From Unio delphinus (lineage: Eukaryota; Mollusca; Bivalvia; Unionida; Unionidae), in the NCBI GenBank assembly GCA_029339505.1, contig JAQISU010000057.1:4918001-4982000 (forward strand): a stretch of DNA of 64,000 nucleotides, given 5' to 3'. Of this stretch, positions 11,706 to 23,436 are shown one piece after another. Made by a program: the position numbers and the translations under genes. Numbering within the stretch: position 1 is the stretch's first letter; each line of letters opens with the position of its first letter. The notes beneath the pieces were generated by a model. That model saw nothing but the letters and a program-made list of their open reading frames with translations, did not search any database and was not told where the DNA came from.

Positions 11706-12615
11706 AACATTTACTTCATATAATCATAATATATATTTCTGAATAAAATTCTGACAATGATTATTCGCTCCAGTTGACATCTTTGTTGTCTATGGTAGAA
11801 TCAATAAAACAACTCACCAACACAAGACAGCTTTAATTTGCATTGCCTTATACTTCTCTCAAATGGACCCAACCAGTGCATTTCACTTAAATAATTTCTT
11901 ATATAGTTACTAATTACTTTTGTTTCACCAAACTTCAGTGGTTGAAATTTGGCATGGTGTATAGATTCAACATCAATGAGTAATTTTAACGCAGGATCAA
12001 TGTTTTCCTAAAATTCTTTTTACTATCATTATTGTAGATCCAGATTTTACAGACACCAATAATACAAATTTATAATAATCTATGGTACATATTTCCGAAC
12101 ATGAGGTATGCTTTTATGAAACAAATGAAAATTACAAATTCAAGTTGGAAGATAAATTAAAGAATCTTTTACACATACTCAAAAACTGGTGACAGAATGG
12201 ATGACCATCAGACTGTGTAATGTAGTTTTATGGAAGAATAAAACTAATTATCATTATACAATATTTACCCATCACTGCTGCACAGCTTACTCTTTTCATG
12301 TCAAAAAATCTCATCTATTCAAATTGAATAGATCCTCCCAGAGAATTGTCAATACGATCGGGTCCATTCATGCACCTAACATATGGATATGTTGAACCAG
12401 TCTTTTTTTCCAAGGACAAAATGTTAAGTTTCTTGTTGATAATGTGACAAGAGAAATATTACCAGTTCTAACTTCAACAATATTTCATCTTGTGTTACAT
12501 TCATCCACCTGATCCTCTGTTATTTTAAGCCAGATGTATTCACAATGGATGGAAAAGATTTTTCAACATGCAAAAGAGTAAACTGAACATGAGCAATATG
12601 CAAGCAATTGCTACT
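11706..12615. other. No feature recognised
   Basis: AT-rich unique-looking sequence between two minisatellites, with no convincing frame or RNA. Confidence 0.5.
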
Positions 12616-13160
12616 ATTGAAACCACTATTAGTACACTAATTACACTAGACTATCTAGATTTTAACTTAAACCACTATTAGTACACTAATTACACTAGAC
12701 TATCTAGATTTTAACTTAAACCACTATTATTAGTACACTAATTACACTAGACTGTCTAGATTTTAACTTAAACCACTATTAGTACACTAATTACACTACA
12801 CTATATAGATTTTAACTTAAACCACAATTACTACACTAATTACACTACACTATATAGATTTTAACTTAAATCACAATTACTACACTAATTACACTACTGT
12901 CTAGATTTTAACTTAAACCACAATTACTACACTAATTACACTACACTATATAGATTTTAACTTAAACCACAATTACTACACTAATTACACTACTGTCTAG
13001 ATTTTAACTTAAACCACTATTATTAGTACACTAATTACACTAGACTGTCTAGATTTTAACTTAAACCACTATTAGTACACTAATTACACTACACTATATA
13101 GATTTTAACTTAAACCACAATTACTACACTAATTACACTACTGTCTAGATTTTAACTTAA
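12616..13160. repeat. 49-bp AT-rich minisatellite, about 11 units
   Basis: The unit is 'aaaccactattagtacactaattacactagactatctagattttaactt'. The first two units start 49 bp apart (12621 and 12670). Variants carry a 3-bp 'tta' insertion, 'acaattactac' in place of 'actattagtac', or a short deletion giving 'cactactgtctag'. Variant types recur in blocks (long/short alternation), suggesting that multi-unit segments were copied. Confidence 0.9.
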
Positions 13161-13987
13161 GGTGTTGCATGTATGCAATAAAATACACAGTTGGCATGCT
13201 CAATAATTCAGAACCATGGAGTCCCAAAGCAAAGCAATGAGTCTTGCAAGTTTTTTTTTTATGGTGTTTTATTCAGAAGACAGATTTCCCCTCATAACCT
13301 CATTCTGATACTCTGTGCTACAGTAGCATTATAGAGTGTCAAGATCATTTCAAGTATTTTTATAGAAAATAGGTTTAACTTTCAAATTTTCTGAGGTTAC
13401 ATAATCTGAATTAAGAAATCATTTCAGCAAGCTTTACATTGTGAAGTACCTTCAATACTAAATCTCTAATTAGAAATTATATTTTATTATCAGTGTTATA
13501 TGTTCACAAATATCAATGTTTAACAATGTTAATATTTTACGTCAACTGAAACATTAAGCAACATGATACTGGCCACAGGTTTGTGAACATGCCCATAGTT
13601 TTCAGAAATTACAATAATTATATCATTCAGGGCCAGTCACACTTGACTATTTTGCAAGCAAAACAAAACAAACACCAGAACTGCAACTCGATTTTTTAAA
13701 ATTTATTAATGAAAACAACTACAATAATGTTGCTTGTTTAAATGGTTAGCATATATATAAAGCAACATAGTTTTAACTAATTTATCAATGCACACAACAG
13801 ACAATAGATATTCATTTTTTGGAGAAGATATCAAGGACACTTGTAATTTTGTTATGTTCAAATATAAATAAATAATAAAATAGTATTTATATCTAATGTT
13901 GACAGATTTAAATTAAAACCAATACTTAATTTTGGCAATGATAATAAATTTTGATGTTATATCAACTGATTAACTCTATTTGATTAT
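13161..13987. other. No feature recognised
   Basis: AT-rich sequence without coding or RNA evidence. Confidence 0.5.
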
Positions 13988-14229
13988 GTGTAAGGTCTTG
14001 GGTTTGAACCCGGCAAAGTCATACCAAAGAGTTATATAAATGATATTAACAGCTGCTCACTAGGCACTCAGAATTAAGTGGCTAATGTTGGGACTGGTCA
14101 GTCTGGTGTCAGGATAATGTAACTGGGTGGGACATCATGCTACATGCCAGTGGCATAATGCCCCAGTGCTAGACATGACTATACTCTGCTACATTGTAGG
14201 TACGACTGAAAAATTGCTAAAGCTATGTT

Positions 14230-14278
<49 letters not shown>
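13988..14278 (+). mobile_element. SINE-A copy with long (CA)n tail
   Basis: It starts in the B-box region ('gggtttgaaccc'), continues through the conserved body ('gtcataccaaagagttat', 'ggtgtcaggataatgtaactggg', 'gccccagtgctagacatgactata') and ends in 'gctatgttaaaa' plus about 46 bp of CA repeat. The A-box half of the head is missing. Confidence 0.85.
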
Positions 14279-14280
<2 letters not shown>

Positions 14281-15695
14281 TAATGGATTAATTGCACCTC
14301 TCCTGGAAGGATCATTGCTTCATGCTATATACAAATTACATGAACAGTGTTATGAATCAATCTTGGTTGATAGCTAATTACATTTACTGATCAGATCATG
14401 AGCAAAAAGAAATATCGGAACCATCAATCTGAGTGACCTGTCTGCTATTTGACCAGTACCTGGTGAACATGGTAGTTCAGGTAAGCAGTAGTACATACTG
14501 GTCATGGGAGACTAATGACATAGGCATGAAATCATACCTTACAATCCAGGATGCCTGCACACCTGCTGAATTGTCTAAGTCAAATATTGACAATGACATT
14601 ACCACTAATCTCAAGCTGCTTATTACTGTCACTGGTCAAGATAGTGAAAGACCATTGATCAAGCTATTGAAGGACCATCATGATAAGCCACTGATTAATT
14701 TACTATGCTCATTTTAGTAACCATGTTTTTAAATATCATGTTTTGCTTGAAGAAGAAAATCTCCCTCAAAGTGTCAGACAAATTACAGTTGTGACCATTA
14801 ATTTGACATTGATTATCAGATGATTCTTTTGGCACATTATGTATATGCTACACTGTTTGAAATGAGGTCACAAGTCTCTTAAGTAGCTTAGTAACCCTAT
14901 CCTGCATATAACCCTCTCACTTGTAACTAAACTCAGATTCATTCAAAATTGTATAGGCACTTTTTAGTTTTACAATAGGAAGGTCGAGGCCATTCCCAAC
15001 ATTAAAACAATATACTACATAAAATTCTCAACACCCTATAGATTCCATGATCAGATCCTATATATCACTGTCAGATAAATTACTACTTTGAAACAATCAT
15101 TCTGAACATTTTTTCTTCATCCCTGGATCCAACACTTCTGAATTAAATTTATGCTGGGTCTGGTTCTATGGCATCTGGGTGTAAAATATTTAATTGGTGT
15201 CACACAAAGCATGTAATATAGTATATATATATATATCAGTCCATGCTGTAATTGGTTATAACTGTAAATACATTTTCAGCCCCTGACAATGCATGGTCTC
15301 AAGGTTGAAACGGTGGGTCACAGACCCTGGTATAATGAATATTAAGCCCCAGATAATGCATGGATTCATATTGTGAAATAAAATATTTCTTAAGTACAAT
15401 AAAGAAAAATGTTATCTAGAGAAGATAAAAAGACCACTTTTAACTGAAAGTTATGTTGGCAAATGAAACACATGAAAACTAATTAGTTAATGTAAACCAT
15501 CTGTACAAAAAGTGAGTAATTTAAGCAACATTGCCTATTAATTGTCAAAACTAAACCCTACACAAAAATATTCAATCTGCCATTGTTCATGTTGACAGAT
15601 CATGATGATCATGATTATCATAATCACTATATATCAGCCATTTGGTTTGAATATCAAACTTGGATATTTAGAAACAAGAATACCACAAAAGTCAG
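14279..15695. other. No gene recognised
   Basis: A 94-codon frame at 14433-14717 (+) has no recognisable motif and no flanking splice logic, so I treat it as chance. A short (AT)n lies at 15222-15237. Otherwise featureless. Confidence 0.45.
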
Positions 15696-15951
15696 GGTGG
15701 CCCCCGAGTGGCCGAATGGTCTAAAGCGCTCACTGTTACAGATCAATGCCATCTAATCTCTGCCTGCATGGGTTCGAGTCTTGGATTTGGCTAATATGCC
15801 TATGTGAGAAAGCTTACCACTAGCTTCTTGTGGGTTGTAGTTCTTAACGGGGTTTTCTCAAGTTCTTTATCTACCATTGATACTGGCCGCCATGTTTAGT
15901 CTATCTTGTGCTAAAAAATGGCATTAAATCCTACAACAACAACAACAACAC
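15696..15951 (+). mobile_element. SINE-B copy ending in (CAA)n
   Basis: The tRNA-Leu-like head 'cccccgagtggccgaatggtctaaagcgct' contains an A-box. 'gggttcgagtctt' supplies a B-box. The body has 'gagaaagctta-cactagcttct', 'atactggccgccatg' and 'gtgctaaaaaatggcattaaa', ending in a short CAA repeat. It is more diverged than the copies at 28.2 and 53.2 kb. Confidence 0.85.
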
Positions 15952-17948
15952 ATCAGATCGCATTAGATCTTTTATGATTTCCCATTCTATAATTCTGTGC
16001 TCCAAGTTTTGCGACCTGGCCCCATAATTACTCCTCAATATCTCAATTTTATATTATCTTGCTTAAAATAATTTAACTATGTTGTTACTATAGTCTGAGG
16101 CTGAGATTGCAAAAAAGATGAAAATAATTTCAATTCACACACAAATGCAAATTTTCTTTTGTTCTAAAAAACAAAAAAGGACCCGAGGAATTCTCCGATC
16201 TTCCTCTGAGATTAAACCAGGCTAATTTTCAGTTAGTTCAAGATAGTGCTTTTATTTTGCTCTTTAATCCTCCTCAATGTGCAGTGAAAAATTCAATTAT
16301 CAAAAAAGTAACAAGACATGTAAAATATTGTTTATCTGAGTCAGAAAATTTCGGAAGTTTAACAAAACCAGGATCTGACTATCACACATGTGGAACGCTA
16401 TCAAGGTACTATTTGATGCATATCCTTGCAAAAGTGCATTTTCCTTTGCTGTGACCATGACCTTCTGGAAGGTGAATATAAAAGTGCATCAAATATATAT
16501 ACAACACAAATCGGGTTGAGTTTCACATAAATACCTGTAGTCTCAAGCCTGACAAAAAAATACATTAAAGAGTTACATTTTCCCTTGGCATGCATGTTAT
16601 CTTCAGGAGGAGAATAACCATGGTATACAACACCATTAAGTCATCATGTTAGCATTTCTGTGGCTTAAAAACTGCAGCCCAGACAAGGACACAGGTCAGT
16701 CAGTTCATGTGATTTTCCTTACTTGACCATGCACTTGGAGTCATGACAGTGATACATGATATGTTGTCCATTCCTGATTTATATCTGAAAAAAGCTACAT
16801 GAGTGCAAAGGTTACTGCTTGGACAATTATGGATGGATTGGCATAATGCTATAACATAAACAATCCAGCTTAAGATTGGTCAACAGCTAATACTATCATA
16901 ATGTTAACAATGAGCAAACTTGAAGGAGTCGTGATACTAATTCAGTTTCCATAGTATACCTATGCAAACAGCATGTTATTAAAAATTTCATAACTTACAA
17001 GTTTTGAGTCCTCATGATCAACCTATATTTTTCAGTATAGATGAAATCTGGCTGTCAGCTTCTGTGTAACAAGGAAAGAATATGACCTGAAGCAGTTTCA
17101 GGACCTGCCTGTGTTTGAAACAAGTATTTAAAATTCTGCACCAAAGAGTCGGGTGCTAATTTTAATAACGAATGAATGAATGTTCATAAAAGGACTGAAA
17201 TTCCATCAATAAAACAATGTCTCTATTTTTTTCACTTACAACTAGAATAAGCTCTCAAAAGATTCCTTTTTCTTAAACATAAATTACATTATTAACCAAT
17301 CCTGGTCAACAAAACCCATATATACTCTATTTTATGTTTGCCCATTTCCAGACTGGTTCCCATTTTACCATATTTTTCCATATTTTTCCATATAGTTAGT
17401 ACCATGTGTCCTGAAGACCCCATAAAATGTGTGTAGCCATGTCATGGATACCACAGTGGTTAAAAATTATTAGGCTCACACCATTTGTTCCTCATGATAA
17501 CATCTGAGAGTTGTAATTGAGGAAATTTCTTTTACTGAACAAACAAAACATCACTCTAACCTTCTTCACCTGGAAAGATTAACCATAATGGTTGATCATT
17601 ACCTTGTAGGTACTAACTAATTAAAGGACTACAATGACTAAGTAAGGAAGTTCACCTATGATAAGCAATGACATATGGTTTAGTACATTATCTGAGGCTG
17701 GCGAATTGACATGAATTATCCGAAATAAACTTGCTTTTAATATTTTAATGATTTTTGGAATAGATCTGATCAGCTAATATATTTCCAATCACTTAGTCGC
17801 TGTATTTATTTCTGGACACTGGCAAGATTAAATGTATACTGAAGACAACTAGGATATAGATTTAAAATGTATATTGCACAGAACTAGGATATTGATTAAG
17901 TATATACTGCAGACAATTAGAATTTACATTAAATATATACTGCAACTG
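15952..17948. other. No feature recognised
   Basis: AT-rich sequence. Small frames around 16257-16595 show no family motif. 'tttttccatat' is repeated near 17370-17392. Confidence 0.5.
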
Positions 17949-18178
17949 CTGCGGTGGCCTAGCAGTTAGAGCATCCACCTCATATGTGGAAGGTTGCAGG
18001 TTTGAACCCTTGCCAAGTCATACCAAAGACTTATTAAAAAAATGGTACTAACAGCTGCCTCGCTAGGTGCTCAGCATTAAAAGGTTAGTATTAGGACCGG
18101 TCAGTTGTTTGTCAAGATAATGTGACTGGGGGAGGGGGACATCATATTACATGTCTGTGACATAATGCCCCAGTGCTT
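17949..18178 (+). mobile_element. SINE-A copy with complete tRNA-like head, 3'-truncated
   Basis: The head 'gcggtggcctagcagttagagcatccacctc' has an A-box, and 'ggttgcaggtttgaaccc' is a B-box-like segment. Together they show that the family derives from a tRNA promoter. The body runs to 'ataatgccccagtgct' and stops there; the last 80 or so bp and the CA tail are missing. A second tRNA-like fragment may follow on the minus strand at 18178-18255, but this is weak. Confidence 0.85.
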
Positions 18179-18613
18179 TTGGTTTGGTGTTTTCTGGCAC
18201 AGCAACACGTTGCATGCTGGGCATGCTGACCACTAAACTGCTATGGCTCCCAGGTCTGTGTGCTATGACCATTTCTATAAAATGCCAAAAAGTTTTGGTC
18301 CAACAGTGTCTAGACCTGTACCTGTTGGTATAGACAGGTGCTTATGTTATATGTTAAGAAAGTTGCAAAGATGCAATTTTCCATTTCACTAAAAGACCAA
18401 TTTCAATGGTAAATTTTGGGTAATGAAGGTTTTGCCTCCATTTAAGCATTTTGTCAGAAAACATTCATAGTAGTATGTACTGCATAATTAGAACACAAAA
18501 CTAGATTGAAAGTAAAACATAAAAGTGCATGCATGTGCATTATGTATTACTTACATCAACCTGTGTTACCACCTCCTTGAAGTCTCGACTAGAGGAAAAG
18601 GAACTTCTTTTCC

Positions 18614-18895
18614 CTGAAAAGGATAATAATATCATGAATGGCAAAAGTACAATGTTGTTATCGTAAAGTGGCAACAGTACAATGTTATTATTGTGCAATG
18701 ACAAAAGTAAAATGTTATTATCATGAAATGACAATGGTACAATGTTCTTATCATGAAATGACAAAATACAAGGTTATTATCACTAAATGACAACAATACA
18801 ATATTTTTTATCATGAAATGACAATGGTACAATGTTACTATCATGAAATGATAAAAGTACAGTTATTATCATGAAATGACAACACTGTAAGACTA
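18614..18895. repeat. 30-bp minisatellite, array 1 (about 9 units)
   Basis: The unit is close to 'tgttattatcatgaaatgacaatggtacaa', 30 bp. Because 30 is a multiple of three, minus-strand frames here are open and read as a repeated decapeptide; these are not genes. Related to the larger array at 19650-20412. Confidence 0.85.
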
Positions 18896-19649
18896 CTGTT
18901 ATGTATATTTAATTTAAATTGTTTATTAGTTTTATTTTAAAAAAATATTCCATTACATGTTATTGTGATGTAACCGTGTTCACTGGACTTGGCCTTGTCC
19001 AAAAATTATGTTCAGGTTATTATTTTTTATTTTATTGATGTTCACAAATAAAAATAGCTTCATCAAGCACTAACTAGTTGCTGACCTTTTTCCACAATCA
19101 GTGACAGTTTTAGTAAACAACTTTTTTTTTCTGCTTCTCTTTCTCAGAGTAAGAATCATTAAGTTGAGTCAAGGTCATACCAAAACTACATATTTAATCA
19201 TGTGCCAATTTTTAATAAACTTCTATTTTTTTCCTGATGAAGGAACTTCTGACCTTCATACTGTAATCTGTTTCACATCTTAGTTGTATAACTGATTTTT
19301 CGATAAAAGCTAGCGAGTTAAGCATAAAACATTTGAAATATTAAACTGTGTTATGTTGTGACCTATTTGGCCTTAATTTTATTTTTCTTCAAATTATTGA
19401 ATTTAAATGATTCTCTTCCCTGGAAATACAAAAGTGCTCTGATAATTCTTGGACAAAAACAGGCATTTGAATTTATATATTGTATGAACCTGGAATAAAT
19501 ATTTTCAAGAGACTGTTGACATATCTGCACTTTGTAGGTTATTACAGACGTCATCATCTTCCATCTTGATTTTCATCGGTATTTGAGATTCACTTAGAAC
19601 TTTTCATTGATAGGACTTTTGTGTTAATTCTATGATTATTTTTTGGATG
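18896..19649. other. Non-repeat spacer between two arrays of the same minisatellite
   Basis: About 750 bp with no unit of the 30-bp repeat, no gene and no recognised mobile-element ends. Confidence 0.55.
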
Positions 19650-20412
19650 AAATTTGTACAATGTTAATATCATGAAATGACTAAAGCAAAATTGTATTAT
19701 CATGAAATGACTACAGCAAAATGATATTATCATGAAATGACTACAGCACAATGTTATTATTGTAAAATGACTACAGCAAAATGTTAATATCATGAAAAGA
19801 CTACAGCACAATGTTATTATCATAAAATGACTACATCACAATGTTATTATCATTACATGACTAAAGCACTATGTTATTATCATGAAATGACTACATCACA
19901 ATATTATCATAAAATGACTACAGCATACTGATATTATCATTACATGACTACAGTACAATGTTATTATCACAAAATGAATACAGCACAATACTATTATCAT
20001 GAAATGACTACAGCACAATGATATTATCATGAAATTACTACAGCACAATGTTATCATCATGACATCACTACATCACAATGTTATTATCATTACATGACTA
20101 CAGTACAATGATATTATCATTACATGACTACAGCACAATGATATTATCATTACATGACTACAGTACAATGTTATCATCATGAAATGACTCTAGTACAATG
20201 TTATCATAATGAAATGACTATAAAATGCTATTATCATGAAATGACTCTAGTACAATGCTAATATCATGACATGACTACAGTACAATGTTAATATTATGAA
20301 TGACTACAGTACAATGTTATTATCATGAATGACTACAGTACAATGTTATTATCATGAAATGACTACAGTATAATGTTATTATCATGAAATACAATATTAT
20401 CATGAAATGACA
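19650..20412. repeat. 30-bp minisatellite, array 2 (about 25 units)
   Basis: The dominant unit is 'tgttattatcatgaaatgactacagcacaa'. Variants include 'gatattatcattacatgactacag' and shorter 29-bp forms with one A missing. It shares the 'ttatcatgaaatgac' core with array 1 but differs in the second half ('tacagcacaa' against 'aatggtacaa'). Confidence 0.9.
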
Positions 20413-21742
20413 AATGTTCAAATGGAGAAAATGTCTGAAATATTTAAAGAAATGTTAGATCAATAACTGAAATTTTAAGACAAGGAATGCATTAAATGAA
20501 ACAAAACATAAGAAAAATGTTTTATAAAACTGTAATACAGATCAGAAGATCAAGTAATTTCATTATTAATCCCTGTAGCAAGTAAATTTGGATATATCAA
20601 CGAATACACAAGTTATGAATAAAAAATAATTACAGATTAAAAAAACAAACACCTTATAAACCTCATTCAATCTAATATATAAAAGGAAGAAAAAATGTGA
20701 TAAAAATCTATTTAAATGTTTTGAAGAATTTAAATAGCTGTCTATAAATAAAAACTTTGTTTACTTTCAACAATATTCTTGAGTGAAGAAATTGCTGTCC
20801 CCAAGATTTTCAAATTTATTCCTGCTACCACCACTTCTAACTTGATAGCCCCACCTAGACATATTTTCTGAATAGCTAGAATGCATTCTTAATTCATACT
20901 CCAGCACAAAGTGTAAACTTCTACTCAAACTAGGAAAGTAAGAAGAAAAAAAAAACCATCTCCATGCTGCCTCAACTGACAATAAAGTGATTAATAAACA
21001 GGCCAAATATTGATGTGGTCCCTCATGATGTAACACTTTAAACAGGAGCCATATAACTTTATCATGTATAATTTATATGGAAATATATAATTCATTCTAT
21101 ATACATTTAAAATTAAATGGGATCATCATACTAGGACAATATCCATATTGTATCTGGGACCATCACATACTCAGATATTTTATAATAATGGACCACCATA
21201 TATCAATAATTATTCATTTTATCTCATCTTACATTTCATGTGATTTTATACATTTGCTCCACCTAATACAAAAAAAGCGGTCACATACACACCAAAATTT
21301 AAATACATAATGGAAACATATTTGCCATGACTCAATAATTATATGAATGTTTTCATACCAATGCAATTTTAGTTTTGTTCTAACAAATAAAATGCCACTC
21401 CTATAGATCTGAGGCACTCAATAAATAATTGATGGAATGTTTGTGTAATGGAGCTAGTTAGGTAATTATACAGCTATGCTAACTCACCTGACAGGTAAAC
21501 ATAAAGAAAAGTAGAGAATAACAAAAATATAAGGGTGTTTGAAGTCATGAGAAAATAGTGTACCTGAAACTCACATGACAAAACATTTTATTCCTTCCAT
21601 TACAAAACTATGACAAACTGAAGAATATTCAGTGAAACATTATCATCTATTCACTATTTGATTTTTAAACGATATTGTCAGGTACTGAAATGATGGTAGA
21701 CTCTACTAACTGTTAAATATGAAGAAAAGAAAGAGTGAGTGA
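20413..21742. other. No feature recognised
   Basis: AT-rich. The 89-codon minus frame at 20767-21036 has no recognisable motif. Confidence 0.45.
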
Positions 21743-22052
21743 GTGATTAGGATTTTTAATGTAGCTTTAACAATTTTTTAGTCATATTGCAACGATGTCC
21801 TCAGTGAGACAGTTTATAGTGATGTCTAGCACTGGGGCATCATGCCTCAGACATGTAGCATGATGACCCAGTCACATTATCCTCAGACACCAGGCTGACC
21901 AGTCCTAACACTAACCTCTTAATGCTGAGCACCAAGCGAGGCAGCTGTTAGTACCACTTTTACAAGTCTTTGGTATGACATGGCCGAGGATCGAACCCAT
22001 GACTTCCCGCTCCCGTGGCGGAAGCTCTAACCACTAGGCCACCAGAGCGGTT
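21743..22052 (-). mobile_element. SINE-A, near full-length reverse copy
   Basis: On the minus strand it reads head ('gctctggtggcctagtggttagagcttcc', then 'gggttcgatcc'), the conserved body and the end 'gctacattaaaaatcc'. It is one of the best preserved copies with both A- and B-box regions. It lacks a long CA tail. Confidence 0.85.
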
Positions 22053-23140
22053 GAAGAAAAAAATGAAAAAAGTCCTTCAAAGAGACTGACACTCTACAAG
22101 GCAAAAGAATTTCCAGGAATCCAAAATTAATACAATTTTCTATTTATATCTGTTGATAGTTGAAATCATCCGTTATATTCAATAGCAATCAAAATATTTT
22201 CAAATCAGCTTTTGTGGTGCATGTTTTGAATGTAAATTTGGCACTATTTTCATTTAGGTCAATGTAAATCTCATCAGAAGTGTTATGGTGAAAAAACAAC
22301 CTGATAATCATGAGCATAGTGATAACGTGATTTCTCAGACATTTATTTTGGCAGCCATATTGGTTGTACAACTGGAATTAATTTTTTTAGGACCAACTAT
22401 TGGTCAAAAATACATATTGACATTGCCATGCATTTGGGGGCAGTGGGGATAATATTTTCAAGATGGCTGTGACTATATTGGATATCAGATAATTTTCATT
22501 TATAGCAAAAAAATTAAAAATATTATAATGAAAACATCATATCTCACATCAATATGACTTTCTATTCAGGCAGGGATGTGAAAACCCCATATTTATATGA
22601 CCATCCACGTAGTAGCAATAACATTATTTATGAATGCATTGGGGGGGGGGCTCTTCATGTTGTTTTCTTTCAACCCATAATGTATTACATTTTACAGACT
22701 AATTTCAAGGACAAAGGATTAATTTTTAGTCATTGGGGCCATAATAGAATCACTTTCTAAAGATGGACTTCATATCAAGGAAGAGCCTAATGATTATATT
22801 TACTTTGCTCTGAGGAAGTCCGGGTATACAAACAGTTTAAACGTAAGCCTATGACATGTCCGTCCATTGCCCTGACTTGAGAAACTAGAATTCAAAACAT
22901 TTTATCTTCTCTCCAAAAATAAAATCTTGTATTTAGTTAGCTAAATTGTAAATTAATACCAGAGTTTAAAGAACATGGCAAACATTGGGTGACAGAAGAT
23001 CAGTCAATAAGTGTCATGAGGCATACCGCTAAATAAATTCCACAAAGGAATAACATGAAGTTCACGCTTACTTACAAGTATAAACAGTTGGAATTAGTAT
23101 AAGTTTGTTTCAAGAAAAAGTGATTTGTTTGTTTGTTTCT
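22053..23140. other. No feature recognised
   Basis: AT-rich spacer between two SINE-A copies. It has a G-run at about 22640-22649 and no supported gene. Confidence 0.5.
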
Positions 23141-23436
23141 TTGATTCGATTTTTTAACGTAGCTTTAACAATTTTTCAGTCATATCGCTATGATGTCTGC
23201 ACTGAGGCAGTTTATAGTGATGTCTATCACTGGGGCATCATGCTGCAGATATGTAGCATGATGTCCCACCCTGGAGTCACAATATCCTGACACCAGGCAG
23301 ACCAATCCTGACACTAACCTCAAAATGCTGAGCGCCAAGCGAGGCAGCTGTTAGTACCATTTTTGTAAGTCTTTGGTATGACTCAGCCGGGGATCAAACC
23401 CACGACCTCCCGCTCCCACGGTGGATGCTCTAACCA
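23141..23436 (-). mobile_element. SINE-A, 3' and middle part, interrupted by a LINE
   Basis: The minus-strand SINE runs from its 3' end ('gctacgttaaaaaatcg') to the A-box side, where the forward sequence 'ggatgctctaacca' breaks off at about 23436. The missing piece, 'ctaggccaccagagcagttcaag', resumes at 25817. The LINE at 23437-25816 therefore inserted into this SINE. Confidence 0.85.

Noticed and set aside
14433..14717. 94-codon plus-strand frame
   Set aside because: No motif, no splice context and a composition in keeping with chance openness.
17949..18020. A functional tRNA gene at the SINE-A head
   Set aside because: A- and B-box-like sequences are present but no proper acceptor stem closes, and the sequence runs on into the shared SINE body.
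18178..18255. A third tRNA-derived SINE head on the minus strand
   Set aside because: Only an A-box-like stretch is visible, and there is no second copy in the window to support a family.
19650..20412. CRISPR-like regular 30-bp array
   Set aside because: Units are contiguous without spacers and the context is animal DNA, so it is a minisatellite.
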